Source: Physcomitrium patens (Eukaryota > Streptophyta > Bryopsida > Funariales > Funariaceae). Taken from it: 64,000 bases of DNA. The stretch spans positions 1,890,903 to 1,954,902 of the forward strand of contig NC_037266.1 of NCBI RefSeq assembly GCF_000002425.4. The letters run 5' to 3'. Positions 47,740-60,131 of the stretch are shown one piece after another. A program made the translations under genes and the position numbers. Below the pieces are notes generated by a model. The model searched no databases. It saw nothing but the letters and a program-made list of their open reading frames with translations, and was not told where the DNA came from. Each line of letters starts with the position of its first letter. Position 1 is the stretch's first letter.

Positions 47740-48583
47740 TGGATATGATTTTTTCTATTTTACAATATATATTATGTAGGATAAAGCAAAGCTAATAAAC
47801 TGATGAATGGATAGTTTAGAAGGTAGGATGGATGATGTAGTCAAAAAAAGTAGTTATCATTGATTGTGTAGTAGTTGGCATTTTAAGGAAAGTATAAGTA
47901 ATTTGAAGAAAAAGTAGATGGAGCCAGATTGTGATAGTCATGAGCTAGTGTAAGCTTGGTGCTACCTCTTTGTTTCTTTTTTTTCTTTGTAGAAGAAGAG
48001 TAATAGCTAGAATTTGAATAACATGAAGTAAAATTTTGAAATGAAGAAAGATTTGATTTAGATAATGTCAAATGAGAAATTGAATTTATTATGTCCTGAA
48101 TTATAAGTGGAGGATTGGAAAGTTGATAATGGAAGATGTTTGTGAAGTATGGATATGGTTAGAAGACTTATAATATATTGATTTTTGAAAGTTGAGAGTG
48201 TGCCAAGAAGAAGTCTATGGAGTGTGAAATTGTGCGAAGCAGATTATTGGAAATGACAGTTAGTTTTGGAGAATTCCAGTGATTGGATCATAGAATGTTT
48301 TATGCAGTCTTTTATGATAGTACAATATTATCCATTGTTGTCATAAATGTAGAGAGAAGAGGAGACAATGAATGCATAAGATAGAATTATAGATTTTAAT
48401 ATTTTATTTGATAGAATGTGCAAGGTATTGTAGCTTTCTTATGTATTTTAGTTGATTAAGAGATAGTTAATTGTGTGGTTCTAATATGAAAACTCATACG
48501 GATAGACTTTCTTCATATACAAATCCTCCTATATAAATTTATTCCAATTAGATTAATCTAAAGTAAATAAAATGATAATTACA
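47740..48583 (+). repeat. 5' LTR of element B
   Basis: It aligns with 56345-57187 from TGGATATGAT through tgtaggataaagcaaagct to the end near gataattaca. A degraded PBS (ttggcactactgcc) follows directly. Confidence 0.8.
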
Positions 48584-48904
48584 TTTTTGGCACTACTGCC
48601 AAAAAATTGACAATAGTATTGATTGTTAGGAATTAATTGTTGAACATGTGGTTGTGGATGTCACATAAAGAGGTTACAAAATCAATATTGGTTTGAAAAT
48701 GAAGTCAAATGTATATTTAGATTGGAAATAGAAAATAATTTTACTAATATGTAATGAAAGATTATGGTTAATAAGAATGAAAATACTATACTAAGGAAAA
48801 AATGCTAGTTGAAAGGAAGATAAGAGAGAGCAGAAGCAAGAAATTTGTTGCAAGATAAGCAAGAACATAATCTAAAAAAGAAGCGTCAATAAAGTTGCAT
48901 TAAA

Positions 48905-50000
48905 CGATGGTTGCATGCCTGTCGACATATCCAAATATACCAAAAATATGACAGGCCATTAATATTTTAGTCATATATATTGTTAAAAAAACTATTGAGA
49001 GCACTCGCGAGAAATTTTGTCAATAATCTAGCATATCTCTTGAATCCATTAATTGAAAGTGAATAAGGTACAGAAGGATTGGATACTCCATTAGATACTT
49101 TTTCAAAAGCGGGTATAGCTAATTCTAGCAAGATTAGTTCTTTAGAATAGTATAAATTTCTTACCATTAAAGGCCAATTTAGCATGATTTAAAATTTGAC
49201 GTTTTCACCTCCAATTCAACAAATAAAATTATTTGTGGAATAATTTTATATTATTAAAGGACCTATGTCTTATTAATTATTATTATATGTCACTTTTCTA
49301 ATTAAAAAGTATTAAAAAATGTTTTTTCAATCCATTTTCAACCAATTGGATTTGAAGAACATCTCAGAGAAAAATTAATGAATAGTAGAATGATATCAAG
49401 AGAAGCATTGTAGTCATATTATGGACAAGTCATAGATATCTTTTGTAAATGGTGAAATAACCAAATGTCGGAATTGTTTGTTTTGTTTATATTGATAAAC
49501 GGACTATATCTACCAGAATTAAAGATGTTTATAAAAGATGCCCAATCGGCCATTGTTGTTTCTTCTCTTGATTGAACCAAGGTATGAAAAGAATGTCATT
49601 ATGACCAATTCTTAACTATAGGAGCTACGATGATTCCATCTCAAGGAGGCTATCAAATGCTACCTTAGAATGGAGCATTGGACAATTATCCAAGAATGAT
49701 TGATTACGGTGCAAATTTTAGTATTAATCCATAGAAAACAGTTAATGCTATTCTATTGTAGATTATACCACCTATAGTAGCAGTTTTGTATTTGCTATAC
49801 CTCCTATATCAAAAATCAGTATCTACAAAAGAGTTACCTAATGAAATAATATTGAAGGATCCTAATGAGGCTTTATTGTTAACTTTGACAAAGAAGATAG
49901 ATGAATTGGGTGTTAATTTGGCAAAAGATAAGGAGAAGAGGCATAAACCGACCAATATGTGCTCCAATATTTAGTACAGTATTTGTAAAGGACAAGGCTA
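48905..50000 (+). pseudogene. Gag remnant of element B
   Basis: Nucleotide similarity to the gag of element C is visible by eye throughout (for example the block around 49560-49620 matches 61000-61060), but stops are dense. The 62-codon open piece at 49786-49974 matches 61200-61410 of element C. Confidence 0.75.
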
Positions 50001-50451
50001 TATGATAATAGAATATTCTTCACTACTCCAAATGATTGTGTAATGTATATTTTGTGGAGATAAGCATGCCACCACCAATTATTGGAATTTACAAAAGCAA
50101 CAACAATTTGGTAATCAAATCATGATTCAACTGACTTTGTAGGATGTTAATCAAATTTAGATATGAAATAGGTTTAGCTAGAGCGAGAATTGTTTGAATA
50201 AACAAAATAGGAATTTTTCTAATCTTCAAAATTTTATGTATAACTAAGAATGTAGACCCAATTCTCAATGTATTGAGCAAAATCAGCAAGGATATTTCTG
50301 ATATCCATGCATTCAAAAACCAATTTCAGATTCTACAATATCAATTGGATAGCCAGGATTATTTATCTATCTAATCTAGAATAGGTCCAACTGGTATATA
50401 CCAGTAGAAACATCCAATATTCCTGATGGAGTTGGAAGAAGACCACTTTAA

Positions 50452-50493
50452 TGTTATTATTGTAGACAAATAGGACATTATGCTAGTGAATGT
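50452..50493 (+). pseudogene. CCHC zinc knuckle of element B gag
   Basis: CYYCRQIGHYASEC fits C-X2-C-X4-H-X4-C, the nucleic-acid-binding knuckle of gag nucleocapsid. A second knuckle follows, starting CGNCK, then a TAG stop. Confidence 0.85.
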
Positions 50494-51024
50494 CCAAATC
50501 CAAGAGCCAATGACAAATATGCTCCAGTATGTGGAAATTGTAAGTAGTCTAGACATATGTACCAATAGTACAATGCTCTATTTAATTTCAATAATCAAGA
50601 TCAATAGATGCAGTCAAGTTAGTAGTCGGATGATAAAGATTGTGTTCAATAAGAATTCTTCGTGTATTGTGTTGAGGTGGTTAACACAATGCTTACATAG
50701 GATCACCAAAAAAGAAAAGATCCAATTCAATAATTAGATACACCAATTACAAAGAACCACTTCATACCAATTATAAAAACTCCAAATCCAATATTTGTAC
50801 TAAAAACATTACCAACAATAGGACCTAATCTCTCTTTACAATCCAATGATATTTCTAGTATCAAAATATTGATTCAACCTAAACCAATATTATTATTTGG
50901 GAAGTTCCAAAAGTCGTCTTATACATTAAAGAATCTTTTAATGGACAAACATTCCAAAAAAGTTCATTGAGCTATTCTACATCCAAATTTCATAAAGAAA
51001 GTTATATTATCTCAAGGGATTAAG

Positions 51025-51552
51025 TTGAAACCCATGAAAAAAAAAAAGGCTATGAGAATCACTACTAATATAGAATCTTATGATATTTTAAAAGATTGGA
51101 ATGTAATTCAGCCCTCTATTATAATGAAGCAACTTTTGGCAATATCTCTAAAATGTCATTTTATATTGAATTCCTCATTAATAAGACATAAGTCCTTTAA
51201 TAGAAAAATTCGTGAAGTTAATTTAAATCTTGATTCGGGAGCACCAACTATTGATGTATCCAGCGATGGTATTTTTATTTCTAGAGTTCAAGTGGATAGT
51301 GGCTCTAGTAAAAATCTAATGAACGTTGATATAATGGAGGATTTAAACTTAAAACAATTATTATCCACGACATTAATATTGAGAATGACAGATCATAATC
51401 GGATGAAACTAATAGGTATCTTATACAATATTAACATTGTAATCATTGAAATCATATACAAGATTGATTATATTTTTTTTCTAATTATAGAATTCTATAT
51501 TATCCTATCCAATCTTATTGAGTCGACCGTGGCTATATCAAGCCAAAGCTAG
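51025..51552 (+). pseudogene. Retropepsin region of element B
   Basis: An open 175-codon stretch includes PTIDVSSDGIFISRVQVDSG, with the intact D-S-G aspartic protease triad near 51294, and LMNVDIMEDL after it. It aligns with 62400-62900 of element C. Confidence 0.85.
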
Positions 51553-51639
51553 GAATGATTGGGGCTATGGAACGTTGACTATTAGAAAAGGAATAGACAG
51601 GATTGTGTTACAAATGTATTCCTTATGGTGAAAGAAAAA

Positions 51640-52310
51640 TTAGACAAATTTCTTAATGTGGATTTTATTCATCCAATTTCGTATAGTGATTAGATTTCAT
51701 CAATTGTAATGGTATCAAAGAAAAATGAGAAAATCCAAATCAATTAAGATTTTCATAAATTAAAAGTGGCTACCAAGAAAGTTTTTTTTTTTTTTTTTTT
51801 AATCTTTTATAGATAGTATCCTAGATATGATAGTCAAGCATGAATTTTATTCTTTTTTAGATGGATTTTTGGGTTATAATCAAATTAAAATTACAGAAAA
51901 AGACCAATTAAAGACTACTTTCACTATAGACTGGAGGACCTTTACTTATAAAGTTATGCCATTTGAATTATATAATGCCCTAGCCATGTTTCAGAGGGTA
52001 ATGACATAAGCTTTTCATGATCATTTATGACATTTGATGGAGATATTTTCAGATGATTTTTACACATTTAGTACAAAGATCGATCATTTGGAATATCTTG
52101 GTAAGTATTTGGATTGTTGTGGCAATTATGGAATCTCATTGAATTCAAAGAAATGCCAATTTGGCATACTATCTGTTAAATTATTGAAATATATTATTTC
52201 ACTTATTGATATTGCTATTGATTTGGATAAAGTTACTTATATATTGGCTTTACTAAAGCTTGAAATAATATCAAGTGTTCATGGTTTCGTCGGCCATATC
52301 AGTTATTATT
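51640..52310 (+). pseudogene. Reverse transcriptase of element B
   Basis: Motifs FLDGFLGYNQIKI, DQLKTTFTIDW and KVMPFELYNALAMFQRVMT (51850-52009), then the catalytic box as FSDDF near 52050, then LNSKKCQFG. A T homopolymer at 51782-51800 replaces coding sequence present in element C and shifts the frame between protease and RT. Confidence 0.88.
51782..51800 (+). repeat. T homopolymer inside the RT of element B
   Basis: An uninterrupted T run where element C has coding sequence (gattactttctgtta). It marks the frame change between the protease and RT segments. Confidence 0.9.
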
Positions 52311-52441
52311 GATGATTTATTCATTCATTTATAGTCATATGTTAGCTTTTAACTAATCTCTTAAAGAAATCTATATTGGATGGATTTAGTCCAATTTATA
52401 CTAAAGAATGTACAATTGTATTTGAAGAATTGAAATAAAAA

Positions 52442-52813
52442 TTGGTATCTACACCAGTACTGGTTGCACCTTGTTGGACAAAACTATTTCATATTTATGT
52501 TGATGCATCAAATGTTGCTATTGGATCTGTATTGAGTCAGAAAGATGAAAAGGGTTTGGATTATCCAATATATTATGCTAGTCGACAATTGATTACAGTT
52601 GAACAAAATTATACTACGACTAAACGAGAAGCTTTGAGAATGCTTTATTTTGTTAAAAAATTTCAGCATTATTTGCTTGGTTATGACTTCATGTTTCATG
52701 TTGATCATAATGCTCTTAATTATATAGTTAATAAATCTCAATTGAGTAGATGCATTGCTCGATGGATATTACTACTTCAAAAATTTATCTTTACTATCAA
52801 TGTCAGATCATGA
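52442..52813 (+). pseudogene. RNase H of element B
   Basis: A 123-codon open stretch with HIYVDASNVAIGSVLSQKDE, YYASRQLITVEQNYTTT and FHVDHNALNYIV: the Ty3/gypsy RNase H with its DAS and DH acidic residues. Confidence 0.9.
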
Positions 52814-53002
52814 AAGAAACATGCCAATGGGGGCTACATATCCCATATATCCAATATATTGGATAATGAGCCTATCAATGATGATCTATCTAATATGGAA
52901 TTATTTTCCATCAACATGATTATATCCAAATATAGTAAATTGATTTAGTACCTAACATTTCAAATATTTCTACTTACTTATAGTGAAAAACTTAAGAAAT
53001 GT

Positions 53003-53600
53003 TTGATTTTAAAAAGTACACCATATACAATGATTGGTAGTGCCTTATATAAACAAGGATGCGATGGAATTTTATGCCGATGTATCTTTCAAAATGAAGT
53101 GCATATCATATTGGAAGGTTGCTATTTGGATATTTGTGGTGGAAATTTTGCTAGTGATAGTATTGCTCATAAAGCTTTAATGGATGGATATTGGTGGCCA
53201 ACAATATTTTTGGATGCACACCAATATATCCGACGTTGTGATCCTTGTCAACAAATTGGTCAACCTATTGGAACTTTTGCCATGTCATTGGTATCAATTT
53301 TGGCATAAGCATCATTTGAAAAATGGAGTATTGATCTTGTAAGACCGATCGCTCTAGCCTCACGTAATGGACAAAAAAGATATATTTTGGTAGCTACTGA
53401 TTATGTAACAAAATGGATTGAGGCGGTAGTAACAAAAACTGATAATATCAATACAATAGCTACATTTTTATATGAGAATATTATCACTAGATTTGAGTAT
53501 CTCAAAGAATTGGTTAGTAATCGAAGAACCCATTTTATTAATTCTACAATTGTAGCCTTGACGGATAAATATCAGATCAAAAATTGAAAAACAATCCCAT
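53003..53600 (+). pseudogene. Integrase of element B
   Basis: The zinc-binding region (GNFASDSIAHKALMDGYWWP, then RRCDPCQQIGQP) is followed after a TAA by the catalytic core (VATDYVTKWIEAV). Same frame as RT and RNase H. Confidence 0.88.
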
Positions 53601-54705
53601 ATCATCTTTGGGCCAATGGATAGACTAAAAAGACCAATGGTATTCTGTGCAAATTTTTAATTAAGATAGTGTCTGGTGCGAGAATAGATTGGAATATTCA
53701 ATTATTCATAGCTTTGTAGGCTTATCATACTATGTAAAAAATTACTACCAATTCCACACTATTCTAATTGATGTATAATCAAGAGGCAATATTACTAATT
53801 GAATTCGAAGTTTAGAGTTTGAGAATTGCATTGGATGAATAACTTGGCGATTAAGAATCCTTCCAATATCAGTTCACAAAATTAGAAAATTTAGATGAAG
53901 TTAGGACTATGACTATTCTGACTATAGAAGCTATACAACATCAATATAAAAGTTATTGTGATAACAAATTACTTCCCAAATCACTTCTAACCGATGATCT
54001 AGTACTTCTTTGTGATAGCCGATTTTAAAAAATTTGAAAAAATTACAAGTCCATTGGCATGGATCGTATTGCATAGTAGAAGGTTTTTTTAATGGTTTAG
54101 TTCAATTGAAAGATTTTCTTGGTACCTAATTTACCACATGTATCAACAAAAATCGATTATGACTTTATTATATATAAACTTGAGACGGATTTCAAAAGAA
54201 ATTGGAAAGAAGAGGATTTACCTATTAATGACATGTTGTTTATACTCATATATATATGATGGATATTAAAGATGGATGGTGGTTGGTTGTAGGTCTTAAT
54301 ACCAATTAGTTAGGAAAATTAGAAGTTAGATTATGATTAATAAGATTAGAGATTCTTGATCCATACCCCAAGTAAAAGTTAGAAGCAAGGCACTTAGTCG
54401 AAGTTTTCTTCAGCATTTCAAATATTGTTGTTTGAGGTGTAACTATTGGACTGTAGGATTTACTTCAATAAGCAAGAAAATAGTGATAATATAAACAAGG
54501 AGTGAAAAGCAAGTATTCCACAATATCAATGAAAAGAGTGAAGAGAGGTATGGACAAAGAGAAAAGCTGCCAGAATGTGAGAGCTAAGAGCAATTTGAGG
54601 TCGCAGTCCCTAGTGGTTTTTATCAATATCAAACCAATAAAGTAGGAAATCTGCTGGTCTCCAAAAAAGCAAAGAGATTTTAGAAATGCGTAGTTATATT
54701 AGTTT

Positions 54706-55699
54706 TTGCGAGGATTAGATAACTTCCTACCAATTGATGTGGAATTGATGGAAGAGTATATAGTAAATTATGATATAGAGGATGGTTTGAGTATTGTCAA
54801 GGAGAGTATTATTGGGATCAATGAGACTATCTTACAAAAAATATTACACCTCCTAGTTAATGAGCTTGCAATGGGTATTGAAATGTTTAATGATTTCAAA
54901 TCATGAAGTTATTTCAAAGGTGACATGTCGTCATTTGAGAAGAGTCAAGGTTGGCAAACGGTAGAAGCACTTAAATTAGAGCTTACGGAGTGGATGCATT
55001 TCATTAACAAGTGGTTAGGCTTAAATCAACATACCACGTACATATCCAAACAACTACTATTTGCTGCGATAGGAATGCTTGAAGGTATGGTGTTTAATTG
55101 GATAGCTTTTAAAACAAATAGAATCCATGTAGAGATGGAAGTCAAGCAAAAGACAAAAAAATTTGCATCTTTGCTCTGCTCCATTTATATGCACTCTGTG
55201 ATTGCATATATGTTGAGTCAAACACTACCAGTAAGAGAGAGAAATATGCCCTCTCTAGTGCCTCAACAAAGTATTCAAAGTTTAATCGTACTAACACCTA
55301 GTCCAAGGGTCATGGTGCATGAAATTGGAGAATCAAGTAATTCATTGGGATAGGAGACTATACCAAAGATTACACTAGAGCAGGTTCCAATTCATTTAGC
55401 GATCGAGGTGGAGGCTAAAGTTTCAATTTTGATAGACATAAACTAGTAAGCATTTCTATAGAGTAGAACATTAGAAAGAGTGAATCTCAAGGATATCATA
55501 TTGGCTCAGATTTCTCAATTATAGCTCACAGTGAGTAAACTAGATGGAAAAGGAAATTTAAGGCAACAATTAGAGGTAAGCAAGAAAGAGATATTAGAAC
55601 AAAGCAATCAAATTAAACAACATGATCAAATTATCTAGAAAAATACGAAATCCAAGTTACTATTGGAGTATAAATTTGGAGAGAAATAAGAAGCTTAGG

Positions 55700-55732
<33 letters not shown>

Positions 55733-56253
55733 CATTCTACATATTGTGGAAGGCCAAAGACAAGATTTAATTCACATTTGGAATACATCAATGTTGAAAT
55801 AAAAAAAATGAAAAGTATCAATTGGAAATGAAATAAGAAGAGATAACATTATTGGAATAAAAAAAGCAAACATTGGATGACCAGTATAGAATTGAAACAA
55901 AAAAATTACAAATAGAAATTGAAATCTTGAAAGCTATAGTGATAAAATTGGAAGGTAATTTAGCCAATATTGGTCAATTATAAATGTCTACTCTACTTGT
56001 TTCAACAATTGATGAATTAAAGGAAAAGATGAGACAATAGCAATACCATTTGGAAGTAAAAGATGTCAAGATTTTGCAGTTGGAGGCTCAAGTTCATGAA
56101 TTGGGCGCATGTAATGAAGACTTATCAATCCATTTGAAGAGAGACTTGATGGAAGTATCTGAAGAGGATAAAGACTTATCATTAGAACCAAAATCAGTCA
56201 AACCACCTATGGAGAATATTGGGATTGATCAATCCAACGAACCAAAGGATTAG
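54706..56253 (+). pseudogene. Extra coiled-coil ORF of element B, 3' of integrase
   Basis: A reading frame different from pol runs from about 54706, interrupted by stops at 54904 and 55351 and by further stops after 55440. The first part (54925-55353) is a helical region (SFEKSQGWQTVEALKLELTE, LLFAAIGMLEGMVFNWIAF). The later part is a heptad-rich, Gln/Lys/Glu-rich coiled coil (LRQQLEVSKKEILEQSNQIK) ending in an acidic tail near 56250. Most stops are TAG/TAA at positions where Gln codons dominate around them, as expected from C-to-T decay. It sits where some plant gypsy lineages carry an env-like or additional ORF, but I recognise no family and see no clear signal peptide or membrane anchor. 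Confidence 0.6.
55700..55730 (+). repeat. A homopolymer, about 31 bp
   Basis: An uninterrupted A run inside the extra ORF of element B. It codes Lys in one frame and is probably a slippage expansion. Confidence 0.95.
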
Positions 56254-56344
56254 AAACTTTGTATGGATTTCATTGAAGAAGTTTATTTTTATGAATTTCG
56301 TGTTTGCGAGGATGCTGCACAATTAAGAGTAGAGCTATGTATAA

Positions 56345-57187
56345 TGGATAGGATATTTTTAGTTTTTTAATACATAGTATGTAGGATAAAGCAAAGCTAA
56401 TGGACTAATGAATAGATAGTTTAGAAGACATGATTGATGATATAGTCAGAAAAAGTAATTATTATTAATTATATAATATTTGGCATTTCAAGAAAAATAT
56501 AAGTAATTTGAAGAAGAAGTAGACGGGGTCAAATTGTGATAGTCATGAGCCAGGGTAAGTTTGGTGCTACCGCCTTGTTTCTTTGTTTTTTTTTGTAGAA
56601 GAAGAGTAATGGATATAATTTGAATAATGTGAAGTGAAATTTTAGAATGAAAGAAAGATTTGATTTACATGATGTCAAATAAAAATTGAATTTATTGTGC
56701 GCTAAATTATAAGTGGAAGATTAGAAAGTTGATAATAGAAGATGTTTGTGAAGTATTTATATACTTAGAAGAATTATAATGCATTAATTTTTGAGAGTTG
56801 AGAGTGTACCAAGAAAAAGACTGTGGAGTTTGGAATTGTGTGAAGCAGATTACTGCAATTGACAGTTAGTTTTGGAAAATTTCAGTGATTGGATAGGAAA
56901 TGTTTTCTATAATCTTTTAAGATAGTGTAATATTACCTATTGTTGTCATAAGTTAGGAAAGAAGAAGAGATAGTGAATGCATAATATAGATTATGGATTG
57001 CAATATTTTATTTGATAGAATGTCAGAGGCATTATAGCTTTCTTAGGTGTTTTAGTTGATCAGGAAACAATTAATTATGTGATCCTAATGTGAAAATTCA
57101 TGCAGGTAGTCTTTTCTCGTGTTTGAATCCCCCTATACATGTTTATTCCAATTAGATTAGTCTAGAGTAAGTAAAACAACAATCACT
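56345..57187 (+). repeat. 3' LTR of element B
   Basis: Aligns over about 840 bp with 47740-48583, with many substitutions between them. Both carry tgtaggataaagcaaagct near the start and attccaattagatta near the end. Confidence 0.8.
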
Positions 57188-57489
57188 CACCATATCCACA
57201 TTATTCTTTTAATTTTGAAGTTAGATACATACACCTCAAAGAATTTAAAAGTTATTCTTTAATATGTCAATATAATTTTTAATTTTTTCTTGTGAATAGT
57301 ATTGGATATTGTATTTTTAAGACTTAAAGAATAAAAATTCTTATATAGCTAAATAGTAGAAAAAAAAAATCTACTAGGAAATAAATTTTTATTTAAAAAA
57401 TATATTTGTATTTATAGATATATATTTTTAATTTATTAATATTAAAAATAAACATAAAAAAATTACTAAAAGATAAGAAAAGAAAAAAA

Positions 57490-57524
<35 letters not shown>

Positions 57525-58572
57525 TAATTATATCATTGATATTCATAAAGTGTATATTGCAAAAGTTAATGTCAATCTTAGATATGAAGAGATGTTTGTG
57601 ATGGACATCCATATTTATTCTAACAATCACCTAAATAATATAAGTAGGTAGAAGTAAATAAAAATAAATAAATTTGATATTATCTTATAGACTAGCTTCC
57701 TAGAAGCTTCATAGATATGGCTTTGCCTTTATATGTATTTGTAAGTGATTAATAGATTAAAAAATTGAATTATAAAAATAATAATAAAAATAAATAGCTA
57801 GATAAAAGATAAAATATTTAAAATTTAACAATAGTAGATAATATAATTATTTTGAATAATGAATTCAGTAAAATTAAAGATTTTTTTATTATTTTATTAC
57901 ATCATATACTTATTTATTATATATAGTACTAAAAAGATGGTATTTAATATTAGTTTAAAAAATAAAAATATATTATTTATTATTAGATTTAAAAAGAATT
58001 ATTGAAGTAAAGCTCTTAATATTGCTGATATTTTAATATATTTTTATTGTCTATTAGTATAAGTGCAAGATACTTAAAGAAATTTGAAGCCATATACTTA
58101 CAAATTTCTTTAGATTTAGAAATAAACATGCCAAATATATATACATTTAAAAAAATTAAATAAAAAAAATTAAATATACATTTCAAAGATATATTTTTAC
58201 TTTTTTAAGATTTTTATAATTGATTTTTTAAAATAACACAAAATTTAGAATCTAAGTAAAAATTAGATAAGAAATAAGAAATTGGATTCAATAAAATCTT
58301 CTTTCTTATATTCAAGATTATCCCTATTTATATGTTATTAATAGCAATTAAATAATATAATTTAAAATTAAAATAATTAAATATTAATATTATTATTTTA
58401 TGTGAAAATCTTAAAGAAGAATTTGTATGATATTAAAGGCTCTTGAAGACTTATAAAAAAAAATTATGTATATTAAAAAAGTCACCATAAAGATTAAAAA
58501 AATTTAAACAATGGTACAAGCAATATAATGTCTTTGTGGTAAATCAAAGACGCACCTAGAATGAGTTTATTT

Positions 58573-58626
<54 letters not shown>

Positions 58627-59020
58627 TTAAAAAAAAATTAACCTTGTACAATTATATTATACTTGTATAGAAGACTTTTAGTATAATAGTTGTAGTAAAG
58701 AAAAAATTTAATAAAAATAAATTAAAAATATAATACATATAAAGTTTGATTTGATATTTGAACTTTAAATATTACAAGAAGATACAAAGATAAAACTTTT
58801 ATGTACTTTGGCATAGAAACAATAAATTTAGAAGGTATTCTTTAAGAATGAAAAAAACATATATATAATATTTAATATACAAGTGTAATAGAAAACATCA
58901 TTTATGAAAGGTTGTATATTTTATAATATCATTGAAATGTTGCATATAGATGTAGAATAGGTAAATAAACTTTGTGGTAAGTTACTGGTTGGTTATTCAC
59001 AACCTTGAGAATTAAACATA
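57188..59020. other. AT-rich spacer between elements B and C
   Basis: Extremely AT-rich, with TA microsatellites at about 57493-57521 and 58576-58620. Apart from the LTR fragment annotated separately, nothing is recognised. Confidence 0.6.
57597..57766 (+). repeat. Truncated LTR of the element A family
   Basis: It begins TGTGATGGACATCCATATTT and aligns with the first part of the element A LTR (as read on the minus strand), sharing cttcctagaagcttcatag and gtgattaatag. It breaks off after about 170 bp. Orientation is opposite to element A. Confidence 0.8.
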
Positions 59021-59791
59021 TGGTTAGGCAGTTTAGTTGGTAACTGTAGAATAAGTAGTTATTTGCTGAATTGTAGATACTTAGTTTATAGTGTAAACAG
59101 GGATAGATGACTGTAGTTCAGTAGGTAAAATGGATGAATAGTTAGGAAAAGTAGTTTTCATTAGAGATGTAGCAGTTGATATCTCGTGGTAGCATAAGGA
59201 GGATGGGAGAGAGGAAGTAAGGGCTAGACTGTGAGAGTCGTAAGTCGAGGGCCATCGCTGTGAGAGTTATGAGCCGAGGGCCAAACTGTGATAGTGTGAG
59301 CCGAGGTAAGCTTGGTGCTACCTCTTTTCTTTTGTTTGTTATTTTCTTTGAATAAGAAGATTAAGAGTTTCTGAATATTGTGAAAGTGAATTATGGAATG
59401 GAAGTATGATTGTTATTAAATGGGAAGAAGAAAGATTGAATGCTGAAATCTGATTGTAGTTCAGCAGAGAGAATGAGTCTGTGTTTGTGTGAAACATTGT
59501 AATGTGAAGGTAGTTAATGGTGAAGAACTCCAGAGTTTGGATTATAGTATGATTATGTCCTGTCATTTAGGATAGTGCGGGATTACATGTTGCTGTTATC
59601 AGTGATGGTGGAGTATTATTAGGAAGTGAAAAACATTGTAGTGTTTCCTGGGTGTTTTAAGTAGTGCAAAATACAGTTAATTGTGTGACCCTAACGTGTA
59701 AGCTCATGCGGTATTCTTTTCCTGTGTTCGAATTCCCCTATACAGGTTTACTCTGATTAGATTAGTTAGAGTAAGTAAAACGACAATCACA
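59021..59791 (+). repeat. 5' LTR of element C
   Basis: Begins near TGGTTAGGCAG and ends aatcaca just before the PBS. It aligns with the LTRs of element B (shared tgtag(g/a)ataa and ccctata(c)a segments). The left boundary is approximate. Confidence 0.7.
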
Positions 59792-59794
59792 TTT

Positions 59795-59812
59795 TGGCGC
59801 CGCTGTCGGGGA
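59795..59812 (+). other. Primer binding site of element C, tRNA-Asp type
   Basis: TGGCGCCGCTGTCGGGGA directly follows the LTR. It is close to TGGCGCCGTTGCCGGGGA, the site complementary to the 3' end of tRNA-Asp used by Athila/Tat-type plant gypsy elements (recalled, 16 of 18 positions). Confidence 0.75.
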
Positions 59813-60131
59813 AATTGATAATAGCATGGAGTGTTAGGTATTAACTGCCGATTGAAGTAGATGGAAAATAAGTAGCAGTCGTAGAAGAATATAATGAAAG
59901 AGTATGGTTATTAAGAATGAGAACGTAACAGTAAAAAAAATACGGCAGTCAAGAGAAAGAATAGAGAGATCGCAAGCAAGAAATTTGTTGCAAAATGAGC
60001 AACAAAGAAAGTTAAAAAGGAATCATAAACAAAGCTGGATTAAGCCATGGTTGCATGCCTGTCGTCATATTCGAGCATACCCAGAAGCTAATTGACATCT
60101 AATATTTCAGAAGTATATATCGTTAGAGAAA

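Larger units (their letters stand above)
47740..57187 (+). mobile_element. Complete decayed Ty3/gypsy element with extra 3' ORF (element B)
   Basis: LTRs of about 840 bp flank an internal region with gag, CCHC zinc knuckle, protease, RT, RNase H and integrase, in the Ty3/gypsy order. An additional reading frame of about 1.5 kb lies between integrase and the 3' LTR. The PBS region aligns with that of element C, which is tRNA-Asp-like. The element is AT-rich and full of stops, so it is inactive. LTR boundaries are accurate to about 40 bp. Confidence 0.88.

Noticed and set aside
59725-59745. A GTTCGAATTCCCC stretch resembling a tRNA T-arm or B box
   Set aside because: It lies inside the LTR, is also present as a variant in element B, and no acceptor stem or A box folds around it.
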